Of a stretch of 64,000 nt of DNA, positions 44,101 through 56,338 are shown in pieces. Source of the DNA: Aquatica leii (Eukaryota > Arthropoda > Insecta > Coleoptera > Lampyridae); NCBI GenBank assembly GCA_035610365.1, contig CM069432.1, forward strand, positions 225,392,532 through 225,456,531, given 5' to 3'. Position 1 is the stretch's first letter, and each line of letters opens with the position of its first letter. The translations under genes and the position numbers were made by a program. Under the pieces are notes generated by a model, which had not been told where the DNA came from, did not search any database, and saw only the letters and a program-made list of their open reading frames with translations.

Positions 44101-46584
44101 ACCAATAAAGGAATTATTATAATCCGATAACACCTAGTTTATAGTGTGTATCCATAACAATGATGTTATTAAATAAAACTGTAAATATAAAACTGACATT
44201 TATGAAGATATATAATTAGAAATAACAATTAAATTAACGAATACAATATTTAACGATTTAAATTAAATTTTTAAATTAACAAAGATTTACCCTTAAAAAT
44301 TTATATTTCAATATGTTATCAGCAGAAACAAAATGCATTTCGTAAAAGAAAAATATGTGGTTTATAACCGGTATGCAATACTATATATAATTTAACATGA
44401 TCTTATACATAAAGAATTGTTAAGACCTATAATTCACGGTTGACACTAATCCTGTAAGGTCATAAGCTATGCAGAACATAAAACAGCAGCTTATTTTTAC
44501 ACAAAACGATTAGAAGCTGAGCAGGTATTCGATTCTAAAATAATCCACTTTTTAAAGTGTATTTGCAAGTTTGATTCGATTTGGTTTTATAATTAGTATC
44601 GACACACGTTTTTATCTATAAATTTACGTGTAGAAAAATTGATTTTGCCACACCAAAAACATTTAATTTAAAATACAAAGCCAGAAATAATTAACATCAC
44701 GTTCTTTTGTATATAACAATGTGCTTACGTTTTACACTAGATATTGAATAGAAAACATTTCTGTTTTCACGCACGTAGAGAATTCTATCATTAATCATGA
44801 ATTCAACTAGTTTATTTCTTTAGCGTGTAATTTTATTAGCATTAAATATAAAGCCAATATTCCATCATCAACACAAAATTTGTACGATCGATAAAGTAAT
44901 TGAATATGGTTCCTTTCAGTAAAGTTATATTTAAAAAAAACTATGGTTACACACAACGTTAAACATAATAAGATTGAAACAACAACCTATCTTGAGTAAT
45001 TTCATGTTAACGATCTTTATACAGAGCTATAACGATGTGAATGTCTTCTAAGTAGATGTAGTTAAAGTGATCGTTAAGTTTAGTCTGAAGGGTTATGACT
45101 TTACTAGCCACTGGCAATTAGCTAAGCTTAATGTGTTTAATAATTCTTAAGTGATTGATTATGGATATTACATCAAATATTATAATCTTTATTTTGTTTT
45201 ATGTAAGTTGCATACTTAACGATTTTTAATTAACGGATCATAAATTAAACTAATATTAAAAAAGATTATAAAATACTAAACTTTACGACTATGCTCTATA
45301 TCAAATCAATAATAAAATTTAAAGTTCTACGTTTTATGCATAAAATAAATAAATATCCAATGACAATTGTAGTAATTTATATTCTTAATTAATTTGTTTG
45401 CTAAGATTTTAATCTTACATAACAAAATACTACTATTGTTTTACTACGCGCTTTTTTTTAAATTTAAGTTTGTATTAAGCAACTGTTTTAAAGGTAAAAA
45501 TTGCAAATTTTATCGGTATAGTTTAATAATTAGCAACTTTTATAAATACATGTTGTTTACTTATAATTAGCAGATGCAACAATTTTCTCAATGCTATTAA
45601 TTATCTTAAAGATTTACTTCTTTGTTACTAAGTCTAGAACATAGAATTAGAATATATTACACCTGCTATAAGTTAATAAAAAACTAACGAACAAATCTTA
45701 ATTACAATGTACTAGTATTAATTAATCTTCTTTGCAAACAAATTAATATTTTTTTTTCTTAAATTCAATATGTTTATGAAGCGTAACGTTTCTTGGACAT
45801 ATGCTAACTAAAATTGTTAAAAAGGAAAGGAGTCCTATGCTAAATATATAGGATAAAGCAGCTTTTGCCAACTGCAAGTAAACAAACAGTAATAAGTAAA
45901 ATTAATAGAAGTATGTTTTTGTTATAAATATACATTTCAAAAAAGTTACAATATAATGTGTAAGTAAGGCAACGTTGTAATCTTAGTTACATATATGTAA
46001 CGACCTACACTAATATTATAAAGAGGTAAAGTTTGTAAGTTTATATGTTTGTAACTTTGGATGTAGGAAGTAATTTTAGAAACTACTCATCCAATTTCCA
46101 AAATTCTTTCACCAATATTTAGAATGGATTTTCAGGGTAGACACAAACTCTATATTATTCCATTCAAGTAAAAACTGATCTATATTATAAATAAAATCGA
46201 AAAAAAATAGAAGAGCGATGAGTTTTTTAGAAACGGTGCCTTAACGGTAAGAAATGTTTAAATAGTTTCTATAGAAAAGTTGTAAAACCTAAAAAGTTCG
46301 CAATGACATATATGTGAATGTTAATACAAAAATTGATAAAATATGACTTAAAGTTATATTCAAAGTTATTTTTAATCTGTCACGGGGAATTGAAGTAGAT
46401 AATCTTAAATTTTTGTTAATATACATTTGTTTTCCGTCTAGGAACTTTGATGTAGATAAAAATTTCCTTTTGCACAACATTTTTGGATAAGTAGTTTAGA
46501 TTTTGCGATTGTGTTGTTTAAAAACAAAATAAAATACGCTTTGGTGTAAGCGGGTGTTGAGGAAGGTGAAGAGCAAGGCGCGTT
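41110..46584. other. AT-rich sequence, no gene recognised
   Basis: No family motif seen on either strand. A small perfect hairpin (TTGTGATTAA with its reverse, about 43269-43291) is the only local structure noted. Confidence 0.55.
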
Positions 46585-46589
46585 TGTCC

Positions 46590-46665
46590 ATGAACTAAGT
46601 ACAAGCATTGACTGAAGAAATGTATAAAGACTCGCAAAGCCCATGTTAAAAATCGTAGTCACCGC
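46590..46665 (+). repeat. short inverted duplicate, left copy
   Basis: Contains ACTGAAGAAATGTATAAAGA followed by CTCGCAA and ATGTTAAAAATCGTA, matched in reverse at 48095-48165. Probably two pieces of one decayed element. Confidence 0.5.
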
Positions 46666-47447
46666 AAGGTCCGAGATATAGGAGGCGCCATCGTCTACTT
46701 GGGGTCCGAGATTTCAGTTCATTGCTGGCACTTGTAGTATTTACATCGTACGTACGCCAAGTACGTACGCGCATCGAGCAGTGAATTCGCTTAGTAATAC
46801 CACTTTCTTTGCAGTTCAGATGACGATGATTTAACAAACGATTTTCTACCAAGAGATACCATTAGTAATGGGAATTCTAGTTAATTTTTTATGAATTAGG
46901 GGACCAACTCGCGATGTATCGGTATGCTGCATGTAAGAAAAAAACTAAAACGCCGTTTCAAATTCACAATTTTATTGAACATTCGTGTAATCTTAATTAG
47001 CAAATCAAGTTAAAAAGTTTTAATTAAACGGAAAACCGATTTGGTAATCCCTTTTGTAGTCACCTTTCAAAGAATATTATCAACTGCAAAACATGATAAA
47101 ACAGTTATATACATTTATAAACATAACAAAAATTCTGCTTTGCTTCTTGTGCAAGTATCAAATTACCGGCGCCGGCGGTTTTGAATTTGTAATTTGCTAT
47201 TTTAAATTATTGTTCACTTTGGCGATTTGATTATTTACTGATATGAGTTTTTTGTTTTTACATTCTAGTTCATTGTAGAATAATTATAATTCCATAAAGT
47301 TCGCGATTTTCGATCGATTATATTTTTGAATCAATTATTACACAAAAATTGGATAGAAAAATCGATTATAAAAATCGCTTTATTAGAGTACGAAAATCGA
47401 TTTTTTAATGATTTAAATCACCATTCCTACTTTATTAGGCCTAGGTC

Positions 47448-47775
47448 GTCTATCGATATATCGATACGTATCGAAGGTATCGAAATGTCGATATTTCGAT
47501 ACGTATCGAGATTTCGATACGTATTGATATTTCGATACGTAGCGATACTCTGAAACGTATCGATATTCCGATACGTATCGATATTCCGATACGTTCGATA
47601 TTCCGATACGTATCGATATTCCGATACGTTCGATATTCCGATACGTATCGATATTCCGATACGTATCGATATTCCGATACGTTCGATATTCCGATACGTA
47701 TCGATATTCCGATACGTATCGATATTCCGATACGTATCAATATTCCGATACGTATCGATATTTCGATACGAATTG
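47448..47775. repeat. tandem array, 17-18 bp unit rich in TATCGATA
   Basis: About 18 units of CGATATTCCGATACGTAT (18 bp), with several 17-bp variants lacking one base. Each unit holds the palindrome ATACGTAT, and adjoining units create TATCGATA. The edges are more diverged than the middle. Because 18 is divisible by three, the array reads open in several frames (SEYRYVSEYR-type translations); these are not genes. Confidence 0.9.
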
Positions 47776-48094
47776 CGGATTGCAAAGTAAATTAAAACAG
47801 CAGAGAAAAAATACAAAACTAAACTCTGGCAAACGAAGAAAAAAATTCAACTTGTCAAATTACATTCCGTTTACTCAAAACATTTTATATCAGTCAACGG
47901 TATCTAGTAAATACAACAAACAATTATTTTGAAGAGTTATCTTATTACTTTCCAAGCATTATTTTTAAACGATCTTTTACCAGTCTTATCTTAGTTTGCG
48001 TTGAAAACAACCGTGTCGCTACTATCCAAGAGTAAAGTTTGTTGGCAGCGGGGTGCAGAGAGCCACAAAAGTGAGATAGTAATACGGTACGATT

Positions 48095-48165
48095 TTTAAC
48101 ATGCAGTTGCGAGTCTTTATACATTTCTTCAGTGAACGGTACAAGGACTTTATTAAAACCCATAT
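48095..48165 (-). repeat. short inverted duplicate, right copy
   Basis: Reverse partner of 46590-46665. The minus-strand frame at 47945-48190 has a faint resemblance in its last third to hAT transposase C-termini (ATRLFST...RLVKDRLKIML), too weak to call. Confidence 0.45.
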
Positions 48166-49634
48166 TCCACGTGATTAGGGCAGAGGGCATTAAAAAGTAA
48201 CTTTTTGATAACTCCGTACAAGGTTACGATTTATTAAGAATCATGTGCTCCTGACTTTTTGCAGCGTGTACAATTTTGTAAGTAATTTAGTAAACATTTA
48301 AATAACAATAAGGATAACCCAACCCTGTAGTAGTTCTTTATTAGATTGTCGTTTGCTTTTTCAAGTTTATCGTTTTCTTTCTTACTTTTTTAGCGTTTAG
48401 AATCTGGGTTGGTTCACAAGTTGATGATCTAACTTTTCTAAGGTTCTTAGTTAGACTTCGGTTGCTTGTTTGAGTTCTTTGATTTCTCTCACGCCCTGGT
48501 AAAGCCCCTTATAAAAGTAGTTACAACAATGACACGGCTGTGGAGAAAGCCTTCTCTATTACATTAACAATAATTTATTAGATTTCATTTTTTGTGTGAA
48601 TAAATAATAGTTTCATATAAATATGTAAATAGCCATGGTACTTGGATAACCGAAAATTCACACACTTTTTGCGAAAATAACATTGAATCTTTTGAAAGTT
48701 GGTATATGAATTGCAATGTCAAGGAGAATTAGAATTGATCCAATATTTTTTTTACAAGACTATAAATGTAAAACGTTACCGTAATATTTTGGGTTAATTG
48801 TTTCAGCAGCTAGATGACATCTTACCTCACTGGTTTTTACCTTTACGGACATTTAAAAAACACAGTATTAAAAAATTATCTGCGCAGCATTGAAGACTGT
48901 TGATGAGCTTCGTAATGTTTTCTAAAATTTAAATTAGATGTAGCGGTATTATTTAGTGTGATTTTAGACAATTTGAATAAAAATCAAAACTAAACATTTA
49001 CAGCCACTTAATTGGGGTTTTATTGGAATTTTCTCGTTACACAAATAAAGTAAGATTAGCTTCAGAATAATCGTCAACTTAAAAGAATTCGTACACGTTA
49101 TATATCTTTTCTAAACTTGTTTTTTTTCCGGGTGTCGCGTTCGACGCGCACACTCTTTGATTATATTTGAATGTTACAACATTGGTTATAAATTTTAAAT
49201 TTTAAGTTATTGTTATTATTAATTTTTATTTCATAAAAACAAGTATTGTTAATGTGTTACCGTTTTTAATTAATTACCTAATCTTAATTTAAAGATTACA
49301 ATTCAAATTTCTTATTTAGTAATTTTTGTTTTACTTGATACCAATCCATGCAATGTTAGTTGCTTAACATATATGTCACGTGAGATACAAAAATTTATAA
49401 AAACCTAGTAGTTGCGCGGCGCAGTCGCGTGGTCGGCGTAATACGCACCGTACGTCCGGAATTGCTGACAAATAACTACAAGAATTATTTCCAAAAATAA
49501 CTTTTTTAGCAAATCAGAGTGTTGATATTTTAACTAAATTTAGTTTTTGCAATTTAGGTTCAGTTGCTCTAAGTAAAATTTAATTTATTTACATATCAAT
49601 AATTTCCATTAAAACAAAATATTTGCAAGTCTTA

Positions 49635-51885
49635 TAGCGGGTTGCACAAAAAAAAATTGACCGTTAATTGGAGTTTAATCTCCGATTAAAGTATGATTAT
49701 CTTTTAATTGGAGTTTAACGGGCCATTAACGGTCAATTAAATATTTAATTGAAGTCGACGTTAATCAGAGATTAACGGTCATTTACTATATTTTGCGTTG
49801 CACAAAACTTTAATCTCCGATTAAACTCTTGTTAACAAAAGATTATCTAATTGGAGATATTTGGCTGATTAACCTACAATTAAAGTTTTTCAATAATAAA
49901 AAGTTCATGATTCACAGTCAAAATTAGTAATAAATTCTAGCTACGTTTAATTCAAGTTTCGTTTAATACAAAATTATTAAACAAAAATAATTATGTTGTT
50001 CCATTTGTCGTCTTCTTCCTCGAGTAGCTTTGAAGACAGCTTCGCAGCATAAAGTTTATACGAGATAAAGAAAATCCTTTTGAATTGTTAGACGACATTG
50101 ATTTCAAGAAGAGGTTTCGATTAAATAAGGCCACCATAATAAACTTGGTACATGCAACTAAAGATAGAATCGAACCAACAAGCTACAAAACTAATCGTTT
50201 GATGCAAGAGTACAAATATTAGCATATCATAAATAAAATGGTCAGGCTCTCCCATCAATATATAAAGATGTCTAGAACTACCAAAAAGTTCATGGAAATA
50301 AAATAATGGTTCTTTCGCATTTCTGGTTTTTTATGTGTTGTGGGAGCTGTCGATTGCACACATGTGCATATACCATCACCCGATAGACTAAATGCTGAAT
50401 CGTATCACAACAGAAAAGGATATTTTAGCATTAATGTTCAAGCGACTTGCAATGCTGACTTAAAATTAATGCATTTTATTGTTTATTAGCCAGGATCAGT
50501 ACACAACAGTATTATTTTCAATAAATCTCTTCTTCCGGTTGAATTTTGCATCGGAAGATATGGCAACGGTTACCTATTAGGTGATAGTGAATCCATGTAA
50601 TCCTCATCTGCTTACATCTAGCAAATGCCAGTGAAGTAGCATAAAGCATAGCACATATTATGACAAGTAATACCATAGAAAGGTTCTTTGGAATTTTGCA
50701 GAGAAGATTTCCTTGCTTGCAATATGGTTGCAGACTCTTAATTAGCACAACATTAATTGCAACAGTTCTTCATATGCAAAATGTATAAAAACAACATAAT
50801 TTATTGTAATTTTTTATTTATAAAATTAATACTGTGCTTTATATTTTCTTAAAACTTGATTAAATGGTATTACTTCTTTCAGTAATTCACAGATTATAAT
50901 TTTTCGCTTTTGAAATTTTTCTTATAAATAACTCGGGAGGAGTTGACAAAGGTTCTGCAGTAAATAGGAGTGTGCGAATGACAAGAATACGAGATAATAC
51001 AGGTTGAAGTTCAGCCACATATAATGATTCTCATTTGCCCATTTTTACTAAGGATACAAATTAATATTAGATTTCATTGTAATTATCTCCCAATTTACCA
51101 AAATAGTAAGCTGTAAAGCAATTCAAAGCAATTTCTAGGTGGCTCACTTTGGTATGCAATGTTCGCCAGCAAAACCTCCTGATCGGCAGTTATTAAGAGG
51201 TTGAAAACTCCACGAGAAACAGATTTTTTCATCATACATAGTACAACTTTTAAGTCCTATCTTACATGTCCTGCTTCACAGATCTGTTTTATCTTCAGTT
51301 TCATATATACAAACAAAGTTTCAGGTATTTTGCTGTTCGGAGGTCTATTTTAGTCGATGCATTATATTCGTTGGTGATGCTTGTTGACACCGAACATTTC
51401 TTTTCAACTATAAATCCTTTAGCCAGTTACTCCTTTTTATTGTTATCTAAAGTAAAGGATAAAAGGAATTAAGCAAGAAATTTTATAGAATTAGAAATTT
51501 GTTATCGGTAAACATAAAATAAAACTTAGCTATCGATACAGAAGCAATATTTTCCATAATGATAATATAACTATTTATAAAAAAACGTGAATAATATAGT
51601 AATACCATTGTAATACTCACTTTACTACAATATTTATTAACGTTTCTTTCTTGATTTAAGTAAATATTTGTAAATAACCTCCTTTTTGGTAGTCATTTTT
51701 GTTTCATAAACTGACATTAAAACGCGAGGTTGTCAAGTTGACTAGCAGTTAATCGTCGATTAACTAATGGACCGTTAATCATAGATGAAATTGTTTTGTG
51801 CAACGCAATCGAATGTTAATCAGCCATTATCTTTAATCAACGATTAGTAAACCGCCAATTAACCAGACTTTTGTGCAACCGGCTT
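49635..51885 (+). mobile_element. PIF/Harbinger DNA transposon (Harbinger-2)
   Basis: A 2251-bp element with inverted ends TAGCGGGTTGCACAAAA at the left and AAGCCGGTTGCACAAAA read in reverse at the right, flanked by TTA duplications (49632-49634 and 51886-51888). A second inward-facing pair, GTTGCACAAAA at about 49797 and its reverse at about 51795, plus many TTAATC/GATTAA motifs, fills the subterminal regions. Contains a decayed transposase. A three-base TTA/TAA target is diagnostic of PIF/Harbinger. Confidence 0.85.
50080..50790 (+). pseudogene. Harbinger-2 transposase pseudogene
   Basis: Reading across stops: ENPFELLDDIDFKKRFRLNK (family N-terminus), a deletion of the middle, then GFLCVVGAVDCTHVHIPSP with the first catalytic Asp, NRKGYFSINVQATCNADLK, PGSVHNSIIFNKS, GRYGNGYLLGDSE with the second catalytic Asp, and ERFFGILQRRFPC-like C-terminus in shifted frames. 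The family protein is usually 350-450 residues; here about 120 residues are missing and several stops are present. Confidence 0.85.
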
Positions 51886-51888
51886 TTA

Positions 51889-53172
51889 AGAAATAAAGTA
51901 TCAGCAAAGGTATTTTTTAATGTTTAGTAATAATCTTTACACTTAGCAAAGATCTGTAAAAATACATGTTACCACTTGATGAGAGGCTTTGAAATTACAT
52001 TCTGCAAAATCATTTGTAGAAAAACGTATCAATTCTTTATGTAACTAAGTAATTTTAGATTAAAAAGAAAAGTCCAACCCGAGGTCTAACCCCTAAACGT
52101 ATGTCACACAATTGAAAAAATCTATTAAAACCAAAATAAAACCGTTTTATGATTCCTATTACTATTATAAATAAATAATAAAAATTAATAATTATTTACT
52201 AGCAAAGTTTTCCATAACATACAAAACTTAGAATAGATCCAATATTTGCTTAAACGGAACGACAAGTCATTGATTAAGAAAACAATAATAATAAATAAAT
52301 ATTAAAAAAATAAACTAAATATCGCATAATAAACGAAAAAAAAGTATAACCAAAATTGGGAAACAAGCCTTCATTCAGGGTAATAACAATAACGACTAGA
52401 CAAGAAAAAGAAGTGGACCAAATTCCTGTAAGATGAGCGCCGTGCAATTCTGTGAAAGTAACACAATTTCTTAAAATATTACAAAAATAAGTAATGGTTA
52501 CTGTACACTAACCTAATTAAACGAGTAAAGTAACTCCAATGTCAAGTCTTGCATCAAAACACCAAAAGAAACGAAGTAAACTTTGAGTAAATCGAATCCA
52601 CTAAAAACAAAGAAAAGGCAAAATGCCATAGATAGTACTAGTAGAAACTATAATCAAACACACAAAATCGAACCCAGACAGTTGGAAACCAAATTTGATA
52701 CGCTGATTTTCTCGTAACAAAAAAAGAAAGGCGACGGCTAATTCAGTTATTCCCGAAGATAGAATCGCAGGCTTTGTGATGTTAGATTATAAACTAAATC
52801 TAAAAAAGCGCCAAAACGATGAAAGACTAAATTAGAGACACCGTTTAAATCTACCCGCAACTGAAAAAGAACAAATAACACGGCAGAATAGATATCACAG
52901 AATATATATTTATTGTATCACAGACAGTAATTAAAAAGAACAAAGAAGGTACATAAGTATAGTTATATGAATTTTCCAAACACTAGTACATGGGTCGGAC
53001 AAAATATAAGCAAAGTGACCTAGTCGGTCTAATGTTTACATTCAAGGTAGGAATGAATTCGTAAATTAAAAAAACGAAAGTTAAAAAGAAAATGAAGAGT
53101 AAAGATTTAAAGCGCACTGCATAAGAAGTTGTGACGCACAAAATTATCTAATAATTAATTGTGTTAACAACC
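51889..53172. other. intergenic sequence with one dispersed-repeat copy
   Basis: AT-rich with no gene. Contains the repeat copy at 52740-53080, listed separately. Confidence 0.55.
52740..53080 (-). repeat. dispersed repeat, copy 3 of 3
   Basis: Reverse complement related to 18370-18650, and in the same orientation as 270-455 (shared AAAAAGCGCCAAAACG and ATATATTTATTGTATCACAG). The longest copy in the window; unidentified family. Confidence 0.6.
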
Positions 53173-53223
53173 TAAAGCTGGATTTATAGTACGGTAACGG
53201 TAAGCAGTAAGTCGTAAGAAGTA

Positions 53224-53480
53224 CACGGAGAGAAATATTATACTGAATTTAATCATTACGATTTCATATTTAAAGCATTTGCTTTTTTTCTAAAATTGAT
53301 CCACGTTCAAATAACATTCAACGTAAATGTACTAAAATTTAAACTAAATCTCTTATTGCAATGCAATTACAGCGACAATCTAATAAAATAGAAGTTTAAT
53401 TCAAGCGTACATCGGCTTGACTCAAAACCAACAGCCTTTTGCATGATACATATCAATTCCGCATAACCGTTTTTTCCGTG
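53224..53480. repeat. MITE with CACGGA termini inside Harbinger-3
   Basis: Inserted into the left subterminal region: starts CACGGAGAGAAAT and ends GTTTTTTCCGTG. It separates two blocks of GTAAGC repeats that are contiguous at the other end of Harbinger-3. About 257 bp, non-coding. Confidence 0.6.
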
Positions 53481-53901
53481 TAAGCAGTAACAAAAATTAA
53501 CTTAAGGATCACCTATATACCATGTATAGTAGAAGTAAGCAATAAGCGGTAAGCAATAAGAAATAAGGAATTGGTTTAATTTCATTTCTTACCGTTACCG
53601 TTACCGAATCGCATACATTCGTATCGACTCGTGGGTTTACGGGCTGGTAAGGGACAGATGCCATCAAAACAAATCTGCTGTCAAACACGTTTGACAAACT
53701 TCGAAGTTAATAAAATTGTGTTTTGAAAAATGCATAAATTTGCTTTTACTGACCGATGTTCACCACATGTTATTTTATTAGGTAGTAATAAAGTGAACCG
53801 ACAATTTCCGCACCATGCGATAGTTTATAAATTAATTGGTAAGTAGTATTTAATTTAGTTCTCAGTTATAATTTTATTTTTGTTTGGTTTACTGGAATCA
53901 A

Positions 53902-54690
53902 ATGGAAGAAGAAGCAGTCCTAATTGATATTATTCAACACTATAGTTTTTTGTATGATAAAACAAAATCAAATTATAAAGACGCTTCAAAAAAGGAATTG
54001 GCATGGCAAACAATTTCTGAAGCGATGCAGCGACCAGGTAAAAATAGTTCTGTTTAAGAAACATATTAGTACTGTAGTAATTTATAATTATAGACAAAGA
54101 AGTTCAAAGATTGTGGCGACTTTTTCGAGATCGTTATTTGAAAGAACGATGCATAACAGAAACAAAGCCTTCTGGGTCAGCTGCAAAAGAATCCCAATAG
54201 CAGTTTTATAAATCAATGAGAATTTATTATTTAAAGTAGGACACTCAACAATAAACCCATTGATGTTATTAAATAAAACGTGCTGTTGAATTGCCTTAAT
54301 CTGTGGGTTTATCAGAGGCTAGTGACCATCCATGGGATTCATTTAATCAAATAATCACTCATGATTTAAGTGAAATTGTGGAACACTTGGAAGAAACAAG
54401 TAGTGATGCAAATAATACCCCAAATGTAGCTGAAGCGGAGATATCTCTGCCTGGCCCTTCCCATCAATCTGATTTACATGAAACACGATAAAAACCAAAA
54501 GATGTGCAGGTGCATGTACATGAGACTTTGTCCGCCCTCACCAATTACTTGCAAGGGCGTAAGACATAAGATAGAAATGCCGCATTTGGCGATTATGTTG
54601 GCTTGTCGTTGTCTAAAATGCCAACAGAGGAACAAAATTACAAAAGGTTAAAAGTAGTAGAAACATTAAACAAAAAATATAATTAAGTAT
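53902..54690 (+). pseudogene. Harbinger-3 accessory protein, MADF and BESS-like domains
   Basis: Exon 1 (53902-54037) encodes a MADF start: EEEAVLIDIIQHYSFLYDKT, then YKDASKKELAWQTISEAM. A 56-base intron with GTAAAA at the donor and TTATAG at the acceptor (54038-54093) keeps the frame into exon 2, which reads DKEVQRLWRLFRDRYLKE, the second half of MADF. TAG replaces the expected Trp codon near 54196. Further on, 54303-54491 is an acidic serine-rich linker and about 54575-54690 a BESS-like tail (FGDYVGLSLSKMP). In PIF/Harbinger elements this partner binds the transposon ends and helps nuclear import of the transposase. The nonsense codon makes it a pseudogene. Confidence 0.8.
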
Positions 54691-54828
54691 TATATTTACA
54701 GTTATATATAAATAATGTAATATAAAATATTTATCCATATTATGGATTTATTTTAGTGTATGTATAATAAGTATTGGAATTTGGTTATTTAATTATCTCT
54801 ATTTCGACAAAAACCATCCTCCAGTACT

Positions 54829-55997
54829 TTATTTTGGAATAGTATAGCACCAGCGGGAGAGCAAAAATAATCTCTCATCATATCTTGCATAGTGTATAAA
54901 GCATTGGTCGAGCGGTTTGTTGAAAGACACTGATTTTAAGGGTTCGATATCATCACACCATGTTCTCATGTTCTCATCGGAATCCACAAATCCTGGTGGA
55001 CAATAAGAAAAATCTTGTAGCAGCATTGACTCGTGTTTTGCATAATTATACAAACACACAATTGCTTTTACAAAAGTATCTATGTTATCTACCTTTGCCG
55101 TAACCATTCCGCAAAGTAACCGCCATCTGTTTACCCTAATGCCAAAGGTGTTTTTAATCACACGTCTTGCTCTTTTAAGACGGTAATTAAAAATCCTATT
55201 GCTTGCTGTTAGATTTCGTCCAGGATATACCCTCATTATGTAAGTTTTTAACGGGAAGGCTTCATCGGCAACAATTGTGTATGAATGCACAATGTTAGAA
55301 TTTGGCAATTTTTTAGGTGGTGGTACATTCAATTGATTTTGTTCCAACATATTCCCAAAAATTGAATTTTTGAATACTCGTCCATCACTTTCACTACCGT
55401 ATGCACCAATATCAATTAGCGTAAACGAATAGCGTCACAGCATGCTAATAAAGCTATACTGAAGGTTTCCTTGTAGTTAAAAAACCTGCTTCCACTTTTT
55501 GCTGGAGCCTGAATCCGTATGTGCTTCCCGTCAATTTGGAAAACTCAATTTATTGTGAAAGCCTTGGGCATTTTTCGGCCATTTTTCTTCAGTAGAAGGA
55601 TTCTTTAAATAATTACTGAAAAATGTATTCCAAATAGCCTCTGCTGTTTCATGGACTGTGCTGTGGCCCATATGATATGTCCACGCAATGGATTGCATAG
55701 ACGATCCCTGAGAAAAGAAACCAAAACATTACAAAAAATTAACAATGATGACGATAATCTTAATATTCCAACTGACTGCAGCCTTCTTCTTACAATTAAA
55801 TATGGTTTTAATAAATTTAACAACTTATCAAAAGATGTAACAGTTAACCGAGTATATTCAAAAAACTGTTTTGGGTCATTTTGTTTCATTAGTATAAAAT
55901 ACATTTTATAAAAACCGTATCTTGTTCGACTCCTGTTTATTATTCTTGTCTTGAATTGTCTGATTCTCCTATTATTATTCAACAGAGTGAGCAACAC
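54829..55997 (-). pseudogene. Harbinger-3 transposase
   Basis: The N-terminal frame (55997 to about 55790) reads RTRYGFYKMYFILMKQNDP and YTRLTVTSFDKLLNLLKPYL. After a frame change near 55720-55770 the sequence gives SSMQSIAWTYHMGHSTV and TAEAIWNTFF. A short deletion at about 55545 removes the CIGAxD residues, including the first catalytic Asp, leaving FPN next to GKHIRIQAP in another frame. From 55350 an open frame carries VADEAFPLKTYIM (second catalytic Asp), NYRLKRARRVIKNTFGI with the catalytic Glu region, and RWRLL, and ends at 54829. Close to full length, so decay is fairly recent. Confidence 0.85.
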
Positions 55998-56338
55998 AGC
56001 ACTACACCTGCTACGACTGTTACCTCGTTATCTATATTTATACGTTCGTACAATACACACACCTATGTCCAAAATTTACACAAACACTACTAAAAGTCTA
56101 TAGAAAAATATATTAACATGCACAAGAATAAAATCAATTATTTACTAAAATCTTATCTACGTCAAATTTTTATGGTTCTTTGTTTGAATTTAAAAAATTT
56201 GAATTGTACTCGCAGTGTGCATGCGTACTCCGTTACCGTTACATGCAGCACTATGAATGCAATTCTTATTTCTTATTGCTTACTGCTTACTTCTTACGTC
56301 TTATTGCTTACCGTTACCGTACTATAAATCCAGCTTAA

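Larger units (their letters stand above)
53176..56335. mobile_element. PIF/Harbinger DNA transposon (Harbinger-3) with MADF partner gene
   Basis: A 3160-bp element with near-identical inverted ends AGCTGGATTTATAGTACGGT, continuing AACGGTAAGCA, flanked by TAA duplications (53173-53175 and 56336-56338). Subterminal GTAAGCAATAAG-type repeats are present at both ends. Two genes converge: a MADF-BESS gene on plus and a transposase on minus. A small CACGGA-ended MITE sits inside the left end. This is the classic two-gene PIF/Harbinger layout. Confidence 0.92.

Noticed and set aside
47427..47816. Overlapping 111- and 129-codon frames with SEYRYV-type repeats
   Set aside because: They exist only because an 18-bp tandem unit is divisible by three and free of stops; several frames are open at once.
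47945..48190. 81-codon minus-strand frame as a hAT transposase C-terminus
   Set aside because: Only a faint RLFS...RLKIML resemblance; not enough to name a family.
55605..55775. An intron in the Harbinger-3 transposase ending at TTTTCTCAG (55708-55710)
   Set aside because: The sequence before the AG, read in the shifted frame, still resembles the conserved transposase block, so a frameshift is more likely than an intron.
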